Source of the DNA: Phascolarctobacterium sp.
GTDB lineage: Bacteria; Bacillota; Negativicutes; Acidaminococcales; Acidaminococcaceae
Length of the DNA stretch: 64,000 bases
Direction: 5' to 3'
NCBI RefSeq assembly: GCF_030531065.1
Contig: NZ_JAUNOQ010000010.1
Location: 28,725-92,724 of the forward strand
In this document: positions 9,801 through 17,952 of the stretch, one piece after another
How the letters are laid out: each line of letters begins with the position of its first letter
How positions within the stretch are numbered: position 1 is the first letter of the stretch
The notes under the pieces: model-generated
What the model saw: the letters and a program-made list of their open reading frames with translations, nothing else
Told to the model about the DNA's origin: nothing
The model's database searches: none
Position numbers and translations under genes: made by a program

Positions 9801-11144
9801 CATGCGCAGATGAATATTATTGCGGATTTAAACGAGGCGCGTATGGGAATTTTGCCGGCCATGACCCAAATGGTGGAATGGGGCGTGGGCGATACCCAGG
9901 GACAGGTGCGGTTGGCCGGTACTCTGGAGGAGCCCTTGCTCTTTGGCTCTTTGAAAATTACCGAAGGCGCGATGAAGCTGAAATATATAGATACGGTGCT
10001 GGAAAATATCAATCTGGATGTAGATTTTAACGGCAATACGGTGCTGCTGCGCGACCTTTCCACTAAATTGGGTAAGGGTACGCTGTCTGCCGAGGGCAGC
10101 TACGCGCTGAATACGTCCATAGATACCGGCTATAGCCTGCATATTATGGCTAAGGATGCGGAAATTGCCTCCCAGATATTTACCGGGCGCATTAACAGCG
10201 ACGTGACTATCGAGCCGCAAAAATACCGCGACTTTAGTAAGCCGCGCAGCAATAACGCGCCGCCCCCATTGGCTTATCGTCCTTTGGTTAAGGGCAGCGT
10301 GCGTTTGGACGACGTGCTGGTAAATATGCCGACTATTCCGGAGCTGGGCGAAGGAGAAAGCAATATCGGCCTTGATATGCGCGTGGATTTAGGACGTAAA
10401 ATTCATTTGTATAATAGCTATTTATACGATATCTGGCTGGGCGGCGGCATTCATATTAAAGGCAGCAGCAACTATCCGCGTATCGACGGAACGATTCAGG
10501 CTGATAAGGGAAGCGTTACTTACCTGCGAACCGACTTTAAGCTGAATAAGGCAAGCCTGAACTGGATTGAGCCGGGAAGCTTCCTGCCTAACGTCAATTT
10601 GGAAAGCACGGCGCGGTTCAGCCGTTATAATATCTTTATGAAGATTAACGGACCCGTGGAAAATATGGATTTGCAGCTGCAGAGCGACCCGCCCATGGAG
10701 CGAAATACCATTATCAGAATGCTGACGCTGCAGCGCGATACGGCGGGCAGTAACGAGGTTACCTCCGAGGATATGAATAACCTGATGACCGTGGGCCTGC
10801 AAATGACGGTGCTGGGCGACGTGGAAACATTGGTTAAGCAGACTCTGGGATTGGACCAGTTCCGCATTTATACGGGCAAGGTACGTTCCGGTATCGGCTT
10901 TGAAAGCTCTAAAGACCGCAATCAGGAGCTTACGCCGGACGAGCGCAACCAGTACAACGTGTTGGTAAGTAAATATTTGAACGATAAATTGATGATAGGC
11001 TACACAACCAGCTTTGACGCTCTTGACAGAAGCGTTTTCGGGCAGTACGATATTAGCAGGCATTTCAATATCACGTATTCCCGCAGCTACGATATGTCGG
11101 ATACGGAAGACTGGTATGGCCTGGAATATAAAATCAGCTTTTAA
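6855..11144 (+). CDS. tamB: TamB/AsmA-like translocation and assembly module protein
   Basis: A very large (1429-residue) envelope protein. Residues 5-26 form an N-terminal anchor. A long repetitive beta-rich groove region follows, and the C-terminal ~300 residues are the DUF490/TamB domain (LESTARFSRYNIFMKINGPVE.., then a terminal YDMSDTEDWYGLEYKISF). TamB-type proteins bridge inner and outer membranes and carry phospholipid or assist barrel assembly. ATG 6855 is preferred, although a GTG at 6846 is in frame; both lie near a weak GGTGGGG. The gene lies between the mla genes and bamA, consistent with outer-membrane lipid and protein homeostasis. No TamA gene is adjacent; BamA downstream may be the partner. 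Confidence 0.9.
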   Translation: MKKYFRFIGFLIVLLSAGYIFLVHTVMPSYLRQLVPQAETMADDYINGSVSIGELTWNGGLSAEIDNVVIRDANGGTVAELPRTIVHVRPWLALDKGARAVSKIELMRPKAYLVMNDSEQWNMQHLLKPSDSEETPFYGLLEITDGSLQVATPEGQWDFGVDGTLNGGANPKFGVDMQLTSGADRLAVSGLMTAKGEGRLQVKGDKLALAAYGALAKRYAGLDNLQGGLGKLAVLYVNENGGQRFSGEVALAGLQAEVSAANEKHKVALNGLLRASDNVVSVNGLDVGVDGQQLLLEGEADLSDIEAPQGEGVVRAEKLAYGGYTVAKLRLPFRADKENIILDGFQTEYGGGSIKANGAYSIKEQALTADVQLQNITHQIPDRPADDVHVNAKLAVLAKNLQDKVQLHAAADTLDLRWRSLAINKMALDGALNEAGLTIDHFSAFAGNNGSLAVSGSVAKDGTLELKGRMADFPVNPLLDIAAGQEASGLCSTGFAIGGKLTAPEFSGMVQLTQAEFLKQKIDEAHGFISLKDNVLTIKNLVANMEQGKHLLDGSIDLRGEEPAFELSLETQGVRIEPIMQLLAPDASVTGNLDNIMQLSGTVSHPSVYGEVHATDGSAASQLFNSVSGRYIYENGRLELHNFLVQAFLASIKLDGVMTADQRLDFNMDAKNVDLAHLPIKDETVDLDGLLDAKGHLGGMLSSPTFEGDIASEKIYINGEALSELQGTLDSNAKEKNLFQVSFKQPYKDDPLNYGIYSADINIDTVQRFVQGKVLMAWGDIGGLLRMARQDYDINGQMQGELSFNPQGKGSGTSIAVNADDVKIHELNYAHMNFNGHLQNGIVTFDNVKLQEQQNVTDRGVIVADGRIDLRRKGMDMSLSSVKANPAIVTAVMKDPPEIKGEMDMTVKLGGTIDEPQGTGSLEIVNGSIAGVSIDRLTAMLSLKDDNINLQQFSAVKDVYGVKAEGDIPLDLFRSRDQRRNPHAQMNIIADLNEARMGILPAMTQMVEWGVGDTQGQVRLAGTLEEPLLFGSLKITEGAMKLKYIDTVLENINLDVDFNGNTVLLRDLSTKLGKGTLSAEGSYALNTSIDTGYSLHIMAKDAEIASQIFTGRINSDVTIEPQKYRDFSKPRSNNAPPPLAYRPLVKGSVRLDDVLVNMPTIPELGEGESNIGLDMRVDLGRKIHLYNSYLYDIWLGGGIHIKGSSNYPRIDGTIQADKGSVTYLRTDFKLNKASLNWIEPGSFLPNVNLESTARFSRYNIFMKINGPVENMDLQLQSDPPMERNTIIRMLTLQRDTAGSNEVTSEDMNNLMTVGLQMTVLGDVETLVKQTLGLDQFRIYTGKVRSGIGFESSKDRNQELTPDERNQYNVLVSKYLNDKLMIGYTTSFDALDRSVFGQYDISRHFNITYSRSYDMSDTEDWYGLEYKISF

Positions 11145-11180
11145 TTATGTCAGATAACGAGTAAGAGGGGAGGTGGAAGC

Positions 11181-11816
11181 ATGCTGCAAAGCTATTTGGA
11201 GGAGCTGCGTAAAACGCCGCTGCTGGAGCCGCAGGAGGAACGCGCTTTGTGGGAGCGTTCAGCGGCGGGCGATTTTGCGGCGCACCAGCGTTTGATGACG
11301 GCTTATCAGCCGTTGGTCTTTAAGCTGGCCGTCGGCTTTAAGCTGCCGGAGGCAGAAACGCTGGAGCTTATTCAGGAAGGTATGGTCGGGCTGCTGGAGG
11401 CGGCGGAAAATTACGATTATAAGCGCCAGGTAGCCTTCAGCCTGTTTGCTACCTACCGCATTAAAGGCAGCATGGTGGATTATCTGCGCCGCAGCTCGGA
11501 TAAGGGGCTTCTGTATCTGGACAGCGATATTGGTCAGGGCTTTACTTTAAGCGACGCGCTGCCGTCTGCGCTGGCTTCGCCTACGGAGCTGGCCGAGCGC
11601 AAGCTGCTGCAGGAAAAAGTGGCTCAGGCTATGGACCGCCTGCCTGCCAAGGAGCAGCAGGTGCTGCAGGGCATGTATCTGGAGGACAGGCCCGCGCAGG
11701 CTGTGGCCGAGGCTATCGACGTCAGCCTGGGGCATGTGTACCGTCTGCAGAAGCAGGGGGTGCGCCGTATCCGCGGTATGCTGTCGCGCTTTATGCACGA
11801 TTTTAATAAGGAATAA
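11181..11816 (+). CDS. Sigma-70 family RNA polymerase sigma factor (regions 2 to 4)
   Basis: A 211-residue alternative sigma factor. Residues about 40-110 contain region 2 (LVFKLAVGFKLPEAETLELI..GLLEAAENYD..FATYRIKGSMVDYLRR), and about 145-205 contain region 4 with a helix-turn-helix (AQAVAEAIDVSLGHVYRLQK). Region 1 is absent. The layout resembles the FliA/WhiG/SigF class rather than ECF factors, but no flagellar or sporulation gene is nearby. Its strong GGGGAGGTG ribosome site and position between tamB and bamA suggest it controls an envelope regulon (inference). The next gene encodes a one-TM protein that could act as its anti-sigma factor. Confidence 0.88.
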   Translation: MLQSYLEELRKTPLLEPQEERALWERSAAGDFAAHQRLMTAYQPLVFKLAVGFKLPEAETLELIQEGMVGLLEAAENYDYKRQVAFSLFATYRIKGSMVDYLRRSSDKGLLYLDSDIGQGFTLSDALPSALASPTELAERKLLQEKVAQAMDRLPAKEQQVLQGMYLEDRPAQAVAEAIDVSLGHVYRLQKQGVRRIRGMLSRFMHDFNKE

Positions 11817-11977
11817 AGCGACATTAGTATGTTTATTGCGTAAATAGAAGCATTTCAGCGAAAATTAACTCAAAGCTGGTAAAATCTGCTTAAACGGTCT
11901 GTTAAAATTCCTGATAATTATCGACTGTTATAAGCATAATCGTTTATTTTTCGATTCCGGCAGAAAGGGGTTTTAGC

Positions 11978-12463
11978 ATGGAGCGGTCGGGCCGTTCGCT
12001 TTTTCGGCGTATCCGCAGCGTAAGAAGCAGTTTGGATAACGCGGAGCAAAGCTTTTTAGACAATAAGGATATTCGCGGCGAGCTTGACCTGATGCTGGCG
12101 GAAGCAGAGCTAAAAAACCTGCGCCGGAAAAAGGACGTTCCCTGGAGCTGGAACCGCCACCTTTTGGCGGCCTGCGCCGCCGGGCTTTTGGTTCTGGCTG
12201 GCTTCGGCGGTTGGTATTGCGCCAAGGACCATTATTTGCAGAGGCGGGCGGCCGCCGCTCCGGCAGGAGCGCACGTGTCGACGCCGGTAACTGCGCCTGT
12301 GCGGCAGGCCGTTCCCGTTAAAACAGCGGTCGCGAAGCAAACTGTTCAGCAGGATATCACCGCTGCCGGCGAAGAACCGGAAAAGCAACAGGTTACTATA
12401 TCTAAAGCCGATATGCGCAAGCTTGTGCAGTCGGCGCGAGTGGAGTTAAGCAACTCTAAATGA
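11978..12463 (+). CDS. Single-pass membrane protein next to the sigma factor gene
   Basis: A 161-residue protein that I do not recognise. Residues 1-56 are charged and helical (predicted cytoplasmic), 57-82 form one transmembrane segment (LLAACAAGLLVLAGFGGWY), and the rest is a low-complexity Ala/Pro/Val/Gln-rich tail facing the periplasm. GAAAGGGG at 11963-11970 supports ATG 11978. Topology and position right after a sigma factor fit a membrane anti-sigma factor, but no anti-sigma domain can be identified. It could equally be a Bam-associated or envelope-anchoring protein, because bamA follows with only ~20 nt between. Confidence 0.6.
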   Translation: MERSGRSLFRRIRSVRSSLDNAEQSFLDNKDIRGELDLMLAEAELKNLRRKKDVPWSWNRHLLAACAAGLLVLAGFGGWYCAKDHYLQRRAAAAPAGAHVSTPVTAPVRQAVPVKTAVAKQTVQQDITAAGEEPEKQQVTISKADMRKLVQSARVELSNSK

Positions 12464-12486
12464 AGCGCAAGGAGGATAATCCATTG

Positions 12487-14595
12487 ATGAAAAGAACCCT
12501 ACGGCAGCCTTTGAGGGTGGGCTTGGCAGCAATGCTGCTGGGCTTGCCGGTTTATGCTGATGATATACAAATCGCGGAGGCTGCGACTCCGCCAGCAGTC
12601 TTGGAGTCTGCAGCAGAAACAGACTCCGTGGAGGCGGCATATACGGCGGCTCGTGAGAACGCCGCCCAGACTGCCGCTGCAGCCGACGCTCAGAATAGTG
12701 CAGCGCCGTCCGACGCCGCTGCGGCAGCTCCCGCAGACGAGCCTGAAACTGTCGCCGTGCCAACGGAACCTGGCGTACAAAAGGCACAGGAGCCTGAGAA
12801 GCAAGCAGAGCCTGCAGCCGAAGCTGTGCAGGAGCCTGCGGCAGAAGCAGCTGCCGTTCAGGAGCAGAAGCAAGAAGAAAACCGCTTGGAGCCGTATTTG
12901 GGTAAAACCATTACCAAGCAAATAATCGAAGGCAACGCTACCGTTCCCGCAGAGGACGTTTTAGCTGCGTTAAAGACTAAGCCCGGCATGGAATTTACGG
13001 AAGCCGGACTGACGGAGGACTTGAGCGCCATTTACGATATGGGCTGGTTCTATGATTTGCATCCCGAATTTAAGGCTGTGCCGGAGGGCGTGCAGGTTAT
13101 TTACCATGTGCTGGAAAATCCCGTGTATAAGTCCGTCAAGGTGCAGGGCAATACGGTTATCGACAGCAAAAGGGTGGACGCCTGCTTTGATTTGGAGCAG
13201 GGCAAGGTCGCCAATTTGAAGCAAATCAATAAAAGCGTGCAGAAGCTGGAGGAGGAATACCGTTCCAACGGCTATATTCTGGCGCGCGTAACGGACGTGC
13301 ATATGGAGCAGGATGGCACGCTGAACGTGACCGTCAACGAGGGCATCGTCGAGGACTTCAAGGTAAAGGGTAATGTAAAGTGTAAGGATTACGTTATTAC
13401 CCGTGAGATGAAGCTGAAAAAAGGCAAGCCCTTTAACGCCAAGGACGCTCGCCGCAGTATGCAGCGCGTGTACAACCTGGGCTATTTTGAAGATGTAAAT
13501 ATCAAGCTGAATCCCGGCCGCGAGCCTAATTCCGTCGAGGTAGAAATTTCCGTAGTGGAAATGAACACCGGTACTTTCGGTATCGGCGCGGGCTACAGTA
13601 ACGCCGACGGCTTTGTCGGCATGGTTTCCATCGGCGATAAGAATTTCCGCGGCACTGGCGACAGGGTCAATATCCGTTGGGAATTTGGCGGCGAGGATAA
13701 CAAGAACTATGATTTCAGCTATACCCGTCCTTGGATTGACGATAAGGAAACCAGCGCGACGCTGAATTTGTACGATATCACTAACGAATACGCCGACTAT
13801 AATATCGACGGCGACGAAATCGCGCGTTACGATAAAAAGCGCCGCGGCCAGGAGCTGACCTTCAGCCGCAAGACGGATAATGAATTCATAAGCAATTATA
13901 TTACCTTGAAGAACCGTGAGGATATCTACAAGGGCGAAGCCGACGGCTATGAAGGCGATACCGACCAATATTATGAAAAGCAGTTTACCAACAGCGGCAA
14001 GTATGAAAGCTGGATGCCCAGCACACCGGAAGAACGCCGTAAGGAAAACTTCGGTACGACGCGCAGTATTACGCTGGGGCGCGTCTTCGATTCCCGCGAT
14101 AATATTTACGATCCCCACGAGGGCAAGCGCATCGGCTACAGCTTAGAGTGGGCCGGCGGCCTGGGCGGCGATTTTGACTTTACTAAATTTACCGCCGATT
14201 ACCGTTATTACTATCGTGCGGGCGGCGAAAGCGTTTGGGCTCTGAACTTGGGCGCAGGCTATGCCGACGGCGATATGCCGCTGAGCCAGCGCTTCTCCAT
14301 GGGCGGCAGCGATACCCTGCGCGGCTACGAGGACGACCAGTTCCGCGGCAACAGCATGGTTAAGGCTACGCTGGAGTACCGCTTCCCCATTGTTAAGAAG
14401 GTACAGGGCGTACTCTTTACCGATAACGGTTACGCTTGGGATAAACGCCACGAGGATGAATTTGATTTCGGTCTGATTAAGAACAGCTACGGCGTGGGCC
14501 TGCGCATCAATTCTCCTTTGGGCCCCGTTAAACTGGATTATGGCTACGGTGAGGACGGCGGCAAGTTCCACTTTAGCTTTGGCGGGCAGTTCTAA
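12487..14595 (+). CDS. bamA: Outer membrane protein assembly factor BamA (Omp85)
   Basis: A 702-residue Omp85 protein that inserts beta-barrels into the outer membrane. It has a signal peptide (to about residue 24), an unusual Ala/Glu/Pro/Gln-rich linker of ~100 residues, three POTRA domains (about 135-355) and the 16-strand barrel ending FSFGGQF. The L6 motif appears as TLRGYEDDQFRG, equivalent to the canonical VRGF/Y. AAGGAGG (12469-12475) favours TTG 12484 or ATG 12487, not the upstream ATG at 12460, which would contain the ribosome site. E. coli BamA has five POTRAs; three is common in Firmicute-type BamA. OmpH-type chaperones lie downstream. Confidence 0.95.
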   Translation: MKRTLRQPLRVGLAAMLLGLPVYADDIQIAEAATPPAVLESAAETDSVEAAYTAARENAAQTAAAADAQNSAAPSDAAAAAPADEPETVAVPTEPGVQKAQEPEKQAEPAAEAVQEPAAEAAAVQEQKQEENRLEPYLGKTITKQIIEGNATVPAEDVLAALKTKPGMEFTEAGLTEDLSAIYDMGWFYDLHPEFKAVPEGVQVIYHVLENPVYKSVKVQGNTVIDSKRVDACFDLEQGKVANLKQINKSVQKLEEEYRSNGYILARVTDVHMEQDGTLNVTVNEGIVEDFKVKGNVKCKDYVITREMKLKKGKPFNAKDARRSMQRVYNLGYFEDVNIKLNPGREPNSVEVEISVVEMNTGTFGIGAGYSNADGFVGMVSIGDKNFRGTGDRVNIRWEFGGEDNKNYDFSYTRPWIDDKETSATLNLYDITNEYADYNIDGDEIARYDKKRRGQELTFSRKTDNEFISNYITLKNREDIYKGEADGYEGDTDQYYEKQFTNSGKYESWMPSTPEERRKENFGTTRSITLGRVFDSRDNIYDPHEGKRIGYSLEWAGGLGGDFDFTKFTADYRYYYRAGGESVWALNLGAGYADGDMPLSQRFSMGGSDTLRGYEDDQFRGNSMVKATLEYRFPIVKKVQGVLFTDNGYAWDKRHEDEFDFGLIKNSYGVGLRINSPLGPVKLDYGYGEDGGKFHFSFGGQF

Positions 14596-14606
14596 GCTGT
14601 GGGGCG

Positions 14607-15884
14607 ATGGCTGTAATGAAGCTGAATAAAATTTTAATCCTTGCTGCAATGACATGCTTGCCATTGCAGCAAGCTTTTTCTGCGCAAATTGAAAATGTCA
14701 GCGTGCAGGTGGTGGACGTCAACGGCGGCACCAGCCAGATTTTGCTGGATAAAATGAGCGGCAGTATGCAGGTAGTCGCCGATCAGCTTTTTTTGGATAA
14801 GGACGCCGATAAGGTGGCCGCCGCCGGCGAGGATTATAAACGCCTGCTGACGGAAATAGGCGACCGCGTTTTTACAGGCTACGAGCTGAGTGGGGTGCGG
14901 CTGCAGCCTGGCGCGCAAACTGATATTGTGCTTTATGCCAGACCGTGGAACAGGATTATCAGCCAGCCGCTGGTGGATTTGCAGTTTTCCGGCGTAGAGC
15001 CGCAGACGGCGGAGCTGCTGCAGCAGCGGATACCGTCGCTCAAGCGGGAGCTGGAGCAGGCCATCAGCGGCGCGTCCGAGGACGCCGGGGATTGGGCCGG
15101 CGGCGTGCTGCGTAAAATGGCGCGGCAGCAGGTGGAAGAACGGCTGCCGGAATTTAAGGCGGCTGTGGACGTGGTGCAGGATAAGCAAAGCACCGTAGTG
15201 CAGGTGGTCATTTATCCCGTAGGGCAGCTGGTGAGCAATATTAAATACGAGCTGCGTAGCGAAGCCATTCCCAATATTCTGCTTATGGAGCTGAAGTATA
15301 AGTACTTAGCCGAATGCGATAAGCTGCGCGGCTTGCCGGTGGCTTATGTGCAGGCGCATAAGGAGGAGCTGGAGCAAATACTGATGGATAAACTGCTGGC
15401 GGAGCAGGCTGTGCAGAATTTTCGTTTACAGCCGTCTGTGCGTTTGACGCCGGGCGCTAATCTGGGCGTCAATATTATGATCAATTCGGACGATTATAAG
15501 CTTTGGTTCGAGGGCTACGGCGATGTCGGCCGCGATAAGGATAACCTTTCCGGCAAAGCGCATATAGGTAAGTTTATTTCGCCGCAGGACGAGGCTTTCG
15601 GCGAAGCGGAGGTTATTCTGGATGACGTGCAGTGGCGCTTCGGCGCAGGCTATGCCCGTTATTGGGGCAAAAGCGTGTGGAGCTATATGCGGCGAATGCC
15701 CGTAGGCGATAACGATTACCGGCTGGAATATAATTTAAGTCCCAAATGGCGCTTGCGGGCCGAGCATTTTTCAGGCGACGACCGCAATGAATTCGGCGTG
15801 CGGTACCGCATTCACGAATTTTTGAGCGCCGAGTACGTCTATGGCGGCGATGAATTTTATTTACGAATTATAGGAAATCTGTAG
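14607..15884 (+). CDS. Exported protein with C-terminal beta-barrel-like domain, unknown function
   Basis: A 425-residue exported protein that I do not recognise. Residues 1-26 are a signal peptide ending AFSA. The middle (about 30-290) is a mixed alpha/beta region that may contain POTRA-like folds. The last ~130 residues alternate hydrophobic and polar residues in short strands (AGYARYWGKSVWSYMRR.., LRAEHFSGDDRNEFGVRYR..) and end with a hydrophobic residue, as expected for an outer-membrane barrel. It starts 12 bp after bamA and is probably cotranscribed. The barrel-like end recalls the C terminus of the long MlaD at 3771-5039 in style, though I cannot test homology. A start at 14616 is an alternative. 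Confidence 0.6.
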   Translation: MAVMKLNKILILAAMTCLPLQQAFSAQIENVSVQVVDVNGGTSQILLDKMSGSMQVVADQLFLDKDADKVAAAGEDYKRLLTEIGDRVFTGYELSGVRLQPGAQTDIVLYARPWNRIISQPLVDLQFSGVEPQTAELLQQRIPSLKRELEQAISGASEDAGDWAGGVLRKMARQQVEERLPEFKAAVDVVQDKQSTVVQVVIYPVGQLVSNIKYELRSEAIPNILLMELKYKYLAECDKLRGLPVAYVQAHKEELEQILMDKLLAEQAVQNFRLQPSVRLTPGANLGVNIMINSDDYKLWFEGYGDVGRDKDNLSGKAHIGKFISPQDEAFGEAEVILDDVQWRFGAGYARYWGKSVWSYMRRMPVGDNDYRLEYNLSPKWRLRAEHFSGDDRNEFGVRYRIHEFLSAEYVYGGDEFYLRIIGNL

Positions 15885-15890
15885 CAATTC

Positions 15891-15919
15891 TTGAAAGAAT
15901 GCTTGCAGACTGCTATAAT
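15891..15919 (+). promoter_or_regulatory. Extended -10 promoter for the OmpH gene group
   Basis: TTGAAA (15891-15896), a 17-bp spacer and TGcTATAAT (TATAAT at 15914-15919 with the extended TG). It begins just after the preceding stop codon and gives a leader of about 50 nt. Confidence 0.8.
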
Positions 15920-15975
15920 AAATTATATATGTGTATCTATCTAAATTTTTAGTAAAGAAAGTAGGGATTCTGATT

Positions 15976-16461
15976 ATGATGCAGCAATTGCGTAATCCTA
16001 AAAATGTAAAACTGGTGTCTCTCTTTGTTGCGGCCATCTTTGTTTTAGGCTGCTTCGCTTTGTCCTTGACGCAAAGCGGCTTTGGCAAAACGGCTTCCGC
16101 AGCGTCCAGCGAATCGGCTATCGGCGTAGTAAATTATCAGATGCTGATTTCGCAAAGCCCCGACCTGAAGGGCGTGGACGACGCTATGAAAACGGAAATC
16201 GAGAATGCTCAAAAGGATTTTGACGAAAAAAGCAAGGAAATGAACGAGGCCGAAAAGAGACGCTACTATACCCAGATTCAGGAGCGTTTGCAAAATAAGC
16301 AGAAGGAGCTCATGGACCCGGTGATTAAGAGCATTGAAGCTACGATTAAAAAAGTAGCCGATAAGAAGGGCTTGTCCGTTGTCGTAGAAAAGAGTACTGT
16401 GGTTTACGGCGGCGTGGATATTACGGACGAGGTAGCCAAGGCTTTGCAGTCCGGTAAATAA
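15976..16461 (+). CDS. OmpH/Skp-family periplasmic chaperone
   Basis: A 161-residue OmpH/Skp-type protein. The start ATG 15976 follows AGTAGGGA at suitable spacing; further upstream GTG codons are not supported. Residues 11-33 form a hydrophobic signal or anchor segment containing LGC, which might be a lipobox, although the residues after it are still hydrophobic. The OmpH domain (IGVVNYQMLISQSP..KKGLSVVVEKSTVVYGGVDIT) includes a central coiled coil. Skp chaperones hold unfolded barrel proteins on their way to BamA. This is the first of three consecutive OmpH-like genes. Confidence 0.85.
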   Translation: MMQQLRNPKNVKLVSLFVAAIFVLGCFALSLTQSGFGKTASAASSESAIGVVNYQMLISQSPDLKGVDDAMKTEIENAQKDFDEKSKEMNEAEKRRYYTQIQERLQNKQKELMDPVIKSIEATIKKVADKKGLSVVVEKSTVVYGGVDITDEVAKALQSGK

Positions 16462-16504
16462 GGCTTTCGCTAAATTATTGTGTTGTCGTTAGGAGGAGGT
16501 TGGC

Positions 16505-17425
16505 ATGGTTGGGAAAACGCTGGGGAAGATAGCAGTCGCCGCGGCAGTAGCCATGCTGATTTCAGCTTGCGGCGCCAGCCGTTTGGGACCGCAGGATAAA
16601 ATCGCCGTGGTTAATTGGGAAAAAGCCGTCGGCGGGCATCCGCAATACGGCAAGCTCAAGCAGGGCGAGGGCGTGCTCAAGGATTTGCTGGGAAAACGGC
16701 AGGGACAGGAAAAGCTGGCGCAGGCGCAGCTGGGAAGTCTGAATAAGCTGCGCAATTTACGGCAGCTCAGCGAGCAAAGCTATTTGACGGCGGACTTTAA
16801 TACCAGAATGGTGGAGCAGCGGGAAATAGAAAATAAAAAGCTGCAAAGCTTTATCGCCGCAGCCGAGAAGGAAGCGGCAGAGCAGCTGGCTCCGCGTAAA
16901 AAGGAAATCGAGGACAGCTATCAGCTGAAAATTTTTAACCTGCGCGCGCTTTTAGAATCCATCAGGCTGAAGCCGGACGAGCGCAAAGCCTTGCAGCAGG
17001 AGCTGGAGCAGGCTCAGCATGAGCGCGGCAGTCGCGTGATGGAGCTGGAGCTGGAAAAACAGGCCTTGGTCGACGCCAAGGTTAAGCCTTATGCGGCGCA
17101 AATGCAAGCGCGTATGGCTGAAGCGGCGGCCGCTTATCGCAGTAAAATGCAGGCGCAGCTGTCGGATAAGGACGATCGGGACAAGGAGCTGATGAGCGCC
17201 GCACCCAAGGCGTTGCAGAACGCATTGGCGATTATGGACCGCGAGATTGCCAAGCAGCAGGATAAGAACGACCGGCTCAAGCAGCAGATTAATAAGGATA
17301 TTGAAAGCCAGGCCGTGCGTTTGGCGCACGAACGCGGCTACACCATCGTATTTAATCAATATAAGGTTAATCTCAAGGCCGAAGATATAACGGACCTTGT
17401 GATAAGCAATTTGAATAAACAATAA
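16505..17425 (+). CDS. OmpH-like lipoprotein with long coiled coil
   Basis: A 306-residue lipoprotein. The N terminus has the lipobox LISAC (Cys22), so it should be lipid-anchored. KIAVVNWEKAVGGHPQYGKLK resembles the first strand of the OmpH domain, and the C terminus (RGYTIVFNQYKVNLKAEDITDLV) its last strands. The residues between form a much longer coiled-coil arm than usual, rich in Lys, Glu, Ala and Gln. It sits between two other OmpH-like genes behind the strong site AGGAGG (16492-16497). The likely role is holding or tethering outer-membrane proteins; the lipid anchor and length are the unusual points. Confidence 0.75.
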   Translation: MVGKTLGKIAVAAAVAMLISACGASRLGPQDKIAVVNWEKAVGGHPQYGKLKQGEGVLKDLLGKRQGQEKLAQAQLGSLNKLRNLRQLSEQSYLTADFNTRMVEQREIENKKLQSFIAAAEKEAAEQLAPRKKEIEDSYQLKIFNLRALLESIRLKPDERKALQQELEQAQHERGSRVMELELEKQALVDAKVKPYAAQMQARMAEAAAAYRSKMQAQLSDKDDRDKELMSAAPKALQNALAIMDREIAKQQDKNDRLKQQINKDIESQAVRLAHERGYTIVFNQYKVNLKAEDITDLVISNLNKQ

Positions 17426-17456
17426 AGCAAAGAATATGATAAGCGAGGTTTTGAAC

Positions 17457-17864
17457 ATGAAAAAAATAATTGCAGGCTTGCTGGTTGCAGCTTCTATGCT
17501 GACCTTTGGCTGCAGCGGCCGCAACGCAGAATTTGGCGTGGTCGATATGAAGCAGGTGGAAACGGAAGCTCCCGTAGTGAAAAACACTAAGGAGGACGTA
17601 ACCAAGCAGATGAGCGATTTAAAGGCGCAAATGGATAAGGATATGGAAGGCAAAAATGGCGAAGAAGCCGCTAAGATTGCCGAGGATTACGGCGCTAAGG
17701 CCAAGCTGATTCAAAGCGAGGCGCAGAATAAGCTGAAGGCCAGCCTGGATACCGCTCTTAATCAGGTAGCCAAGGAAAAAAATTTAGGCGCTATTATGAT
17801 TAAAGAGGCCGTTCCTCAAGGCGGTACCGACGTTACTAAAGAGGTTATTGCCAAAATGCAATAA
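17457..17864 (+). CDS. Small OmpH-like lipoprotein
   Basis: A 135-residue predicted lipoprotein with lipobox LTFGC (Cys20) and a reduced OmpH fold: FGVVDMKQVETEAPVV, a coiled-coil arm, then KNLGAIMIKEAVPQGGTDVTKEV. ATG 17457 with GCGAGG upstream is preferred to ATG 17436, because it places the signal peptide at the N terminus. It ends the OmpH group and is followed by a terminator. Confidence 0.78.
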   Translation: MKKIIAGLLVAASMLTFGCSGRNAEFGVVDMKQVETEAPVVKNTKEDVTKQMSDLKAQMDKDMEGKNGEEAAKIAEDYGAKAKLIQSEAQNKLKASLDTALNQVAKEKNLGAIMIKEAVPQGGTDVTKEVIAKMQ

Positions 17865-17875
17865 AACGCACCCTG

Positions 17876-17903
17876 AGCGGGCGGGTTGGCCCGTCCGCTT
17901 TTC
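17876..17903 (+). terminator. Terminator after the OmpH-like genes
   Basis: AGCGGGCGGG (17876-17885) pairs with CCCGTCCGCT (17890-17899) with one G-T pair, a four-base loop and a TTTT tail. Confidence 0.8.
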
Positions 17904-17952
17904 GTGTTCAGTAAATATTTTGCTGGCGCGGTGTATTTGATGGAGGTTTGAA

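Noticed and set aside
12970..14118. Long minus-strand frame opposite bamA (382 codons)
   Set aside because: It is a shadow of the bamA coding strand produced by codon bias, with no ribosome site.
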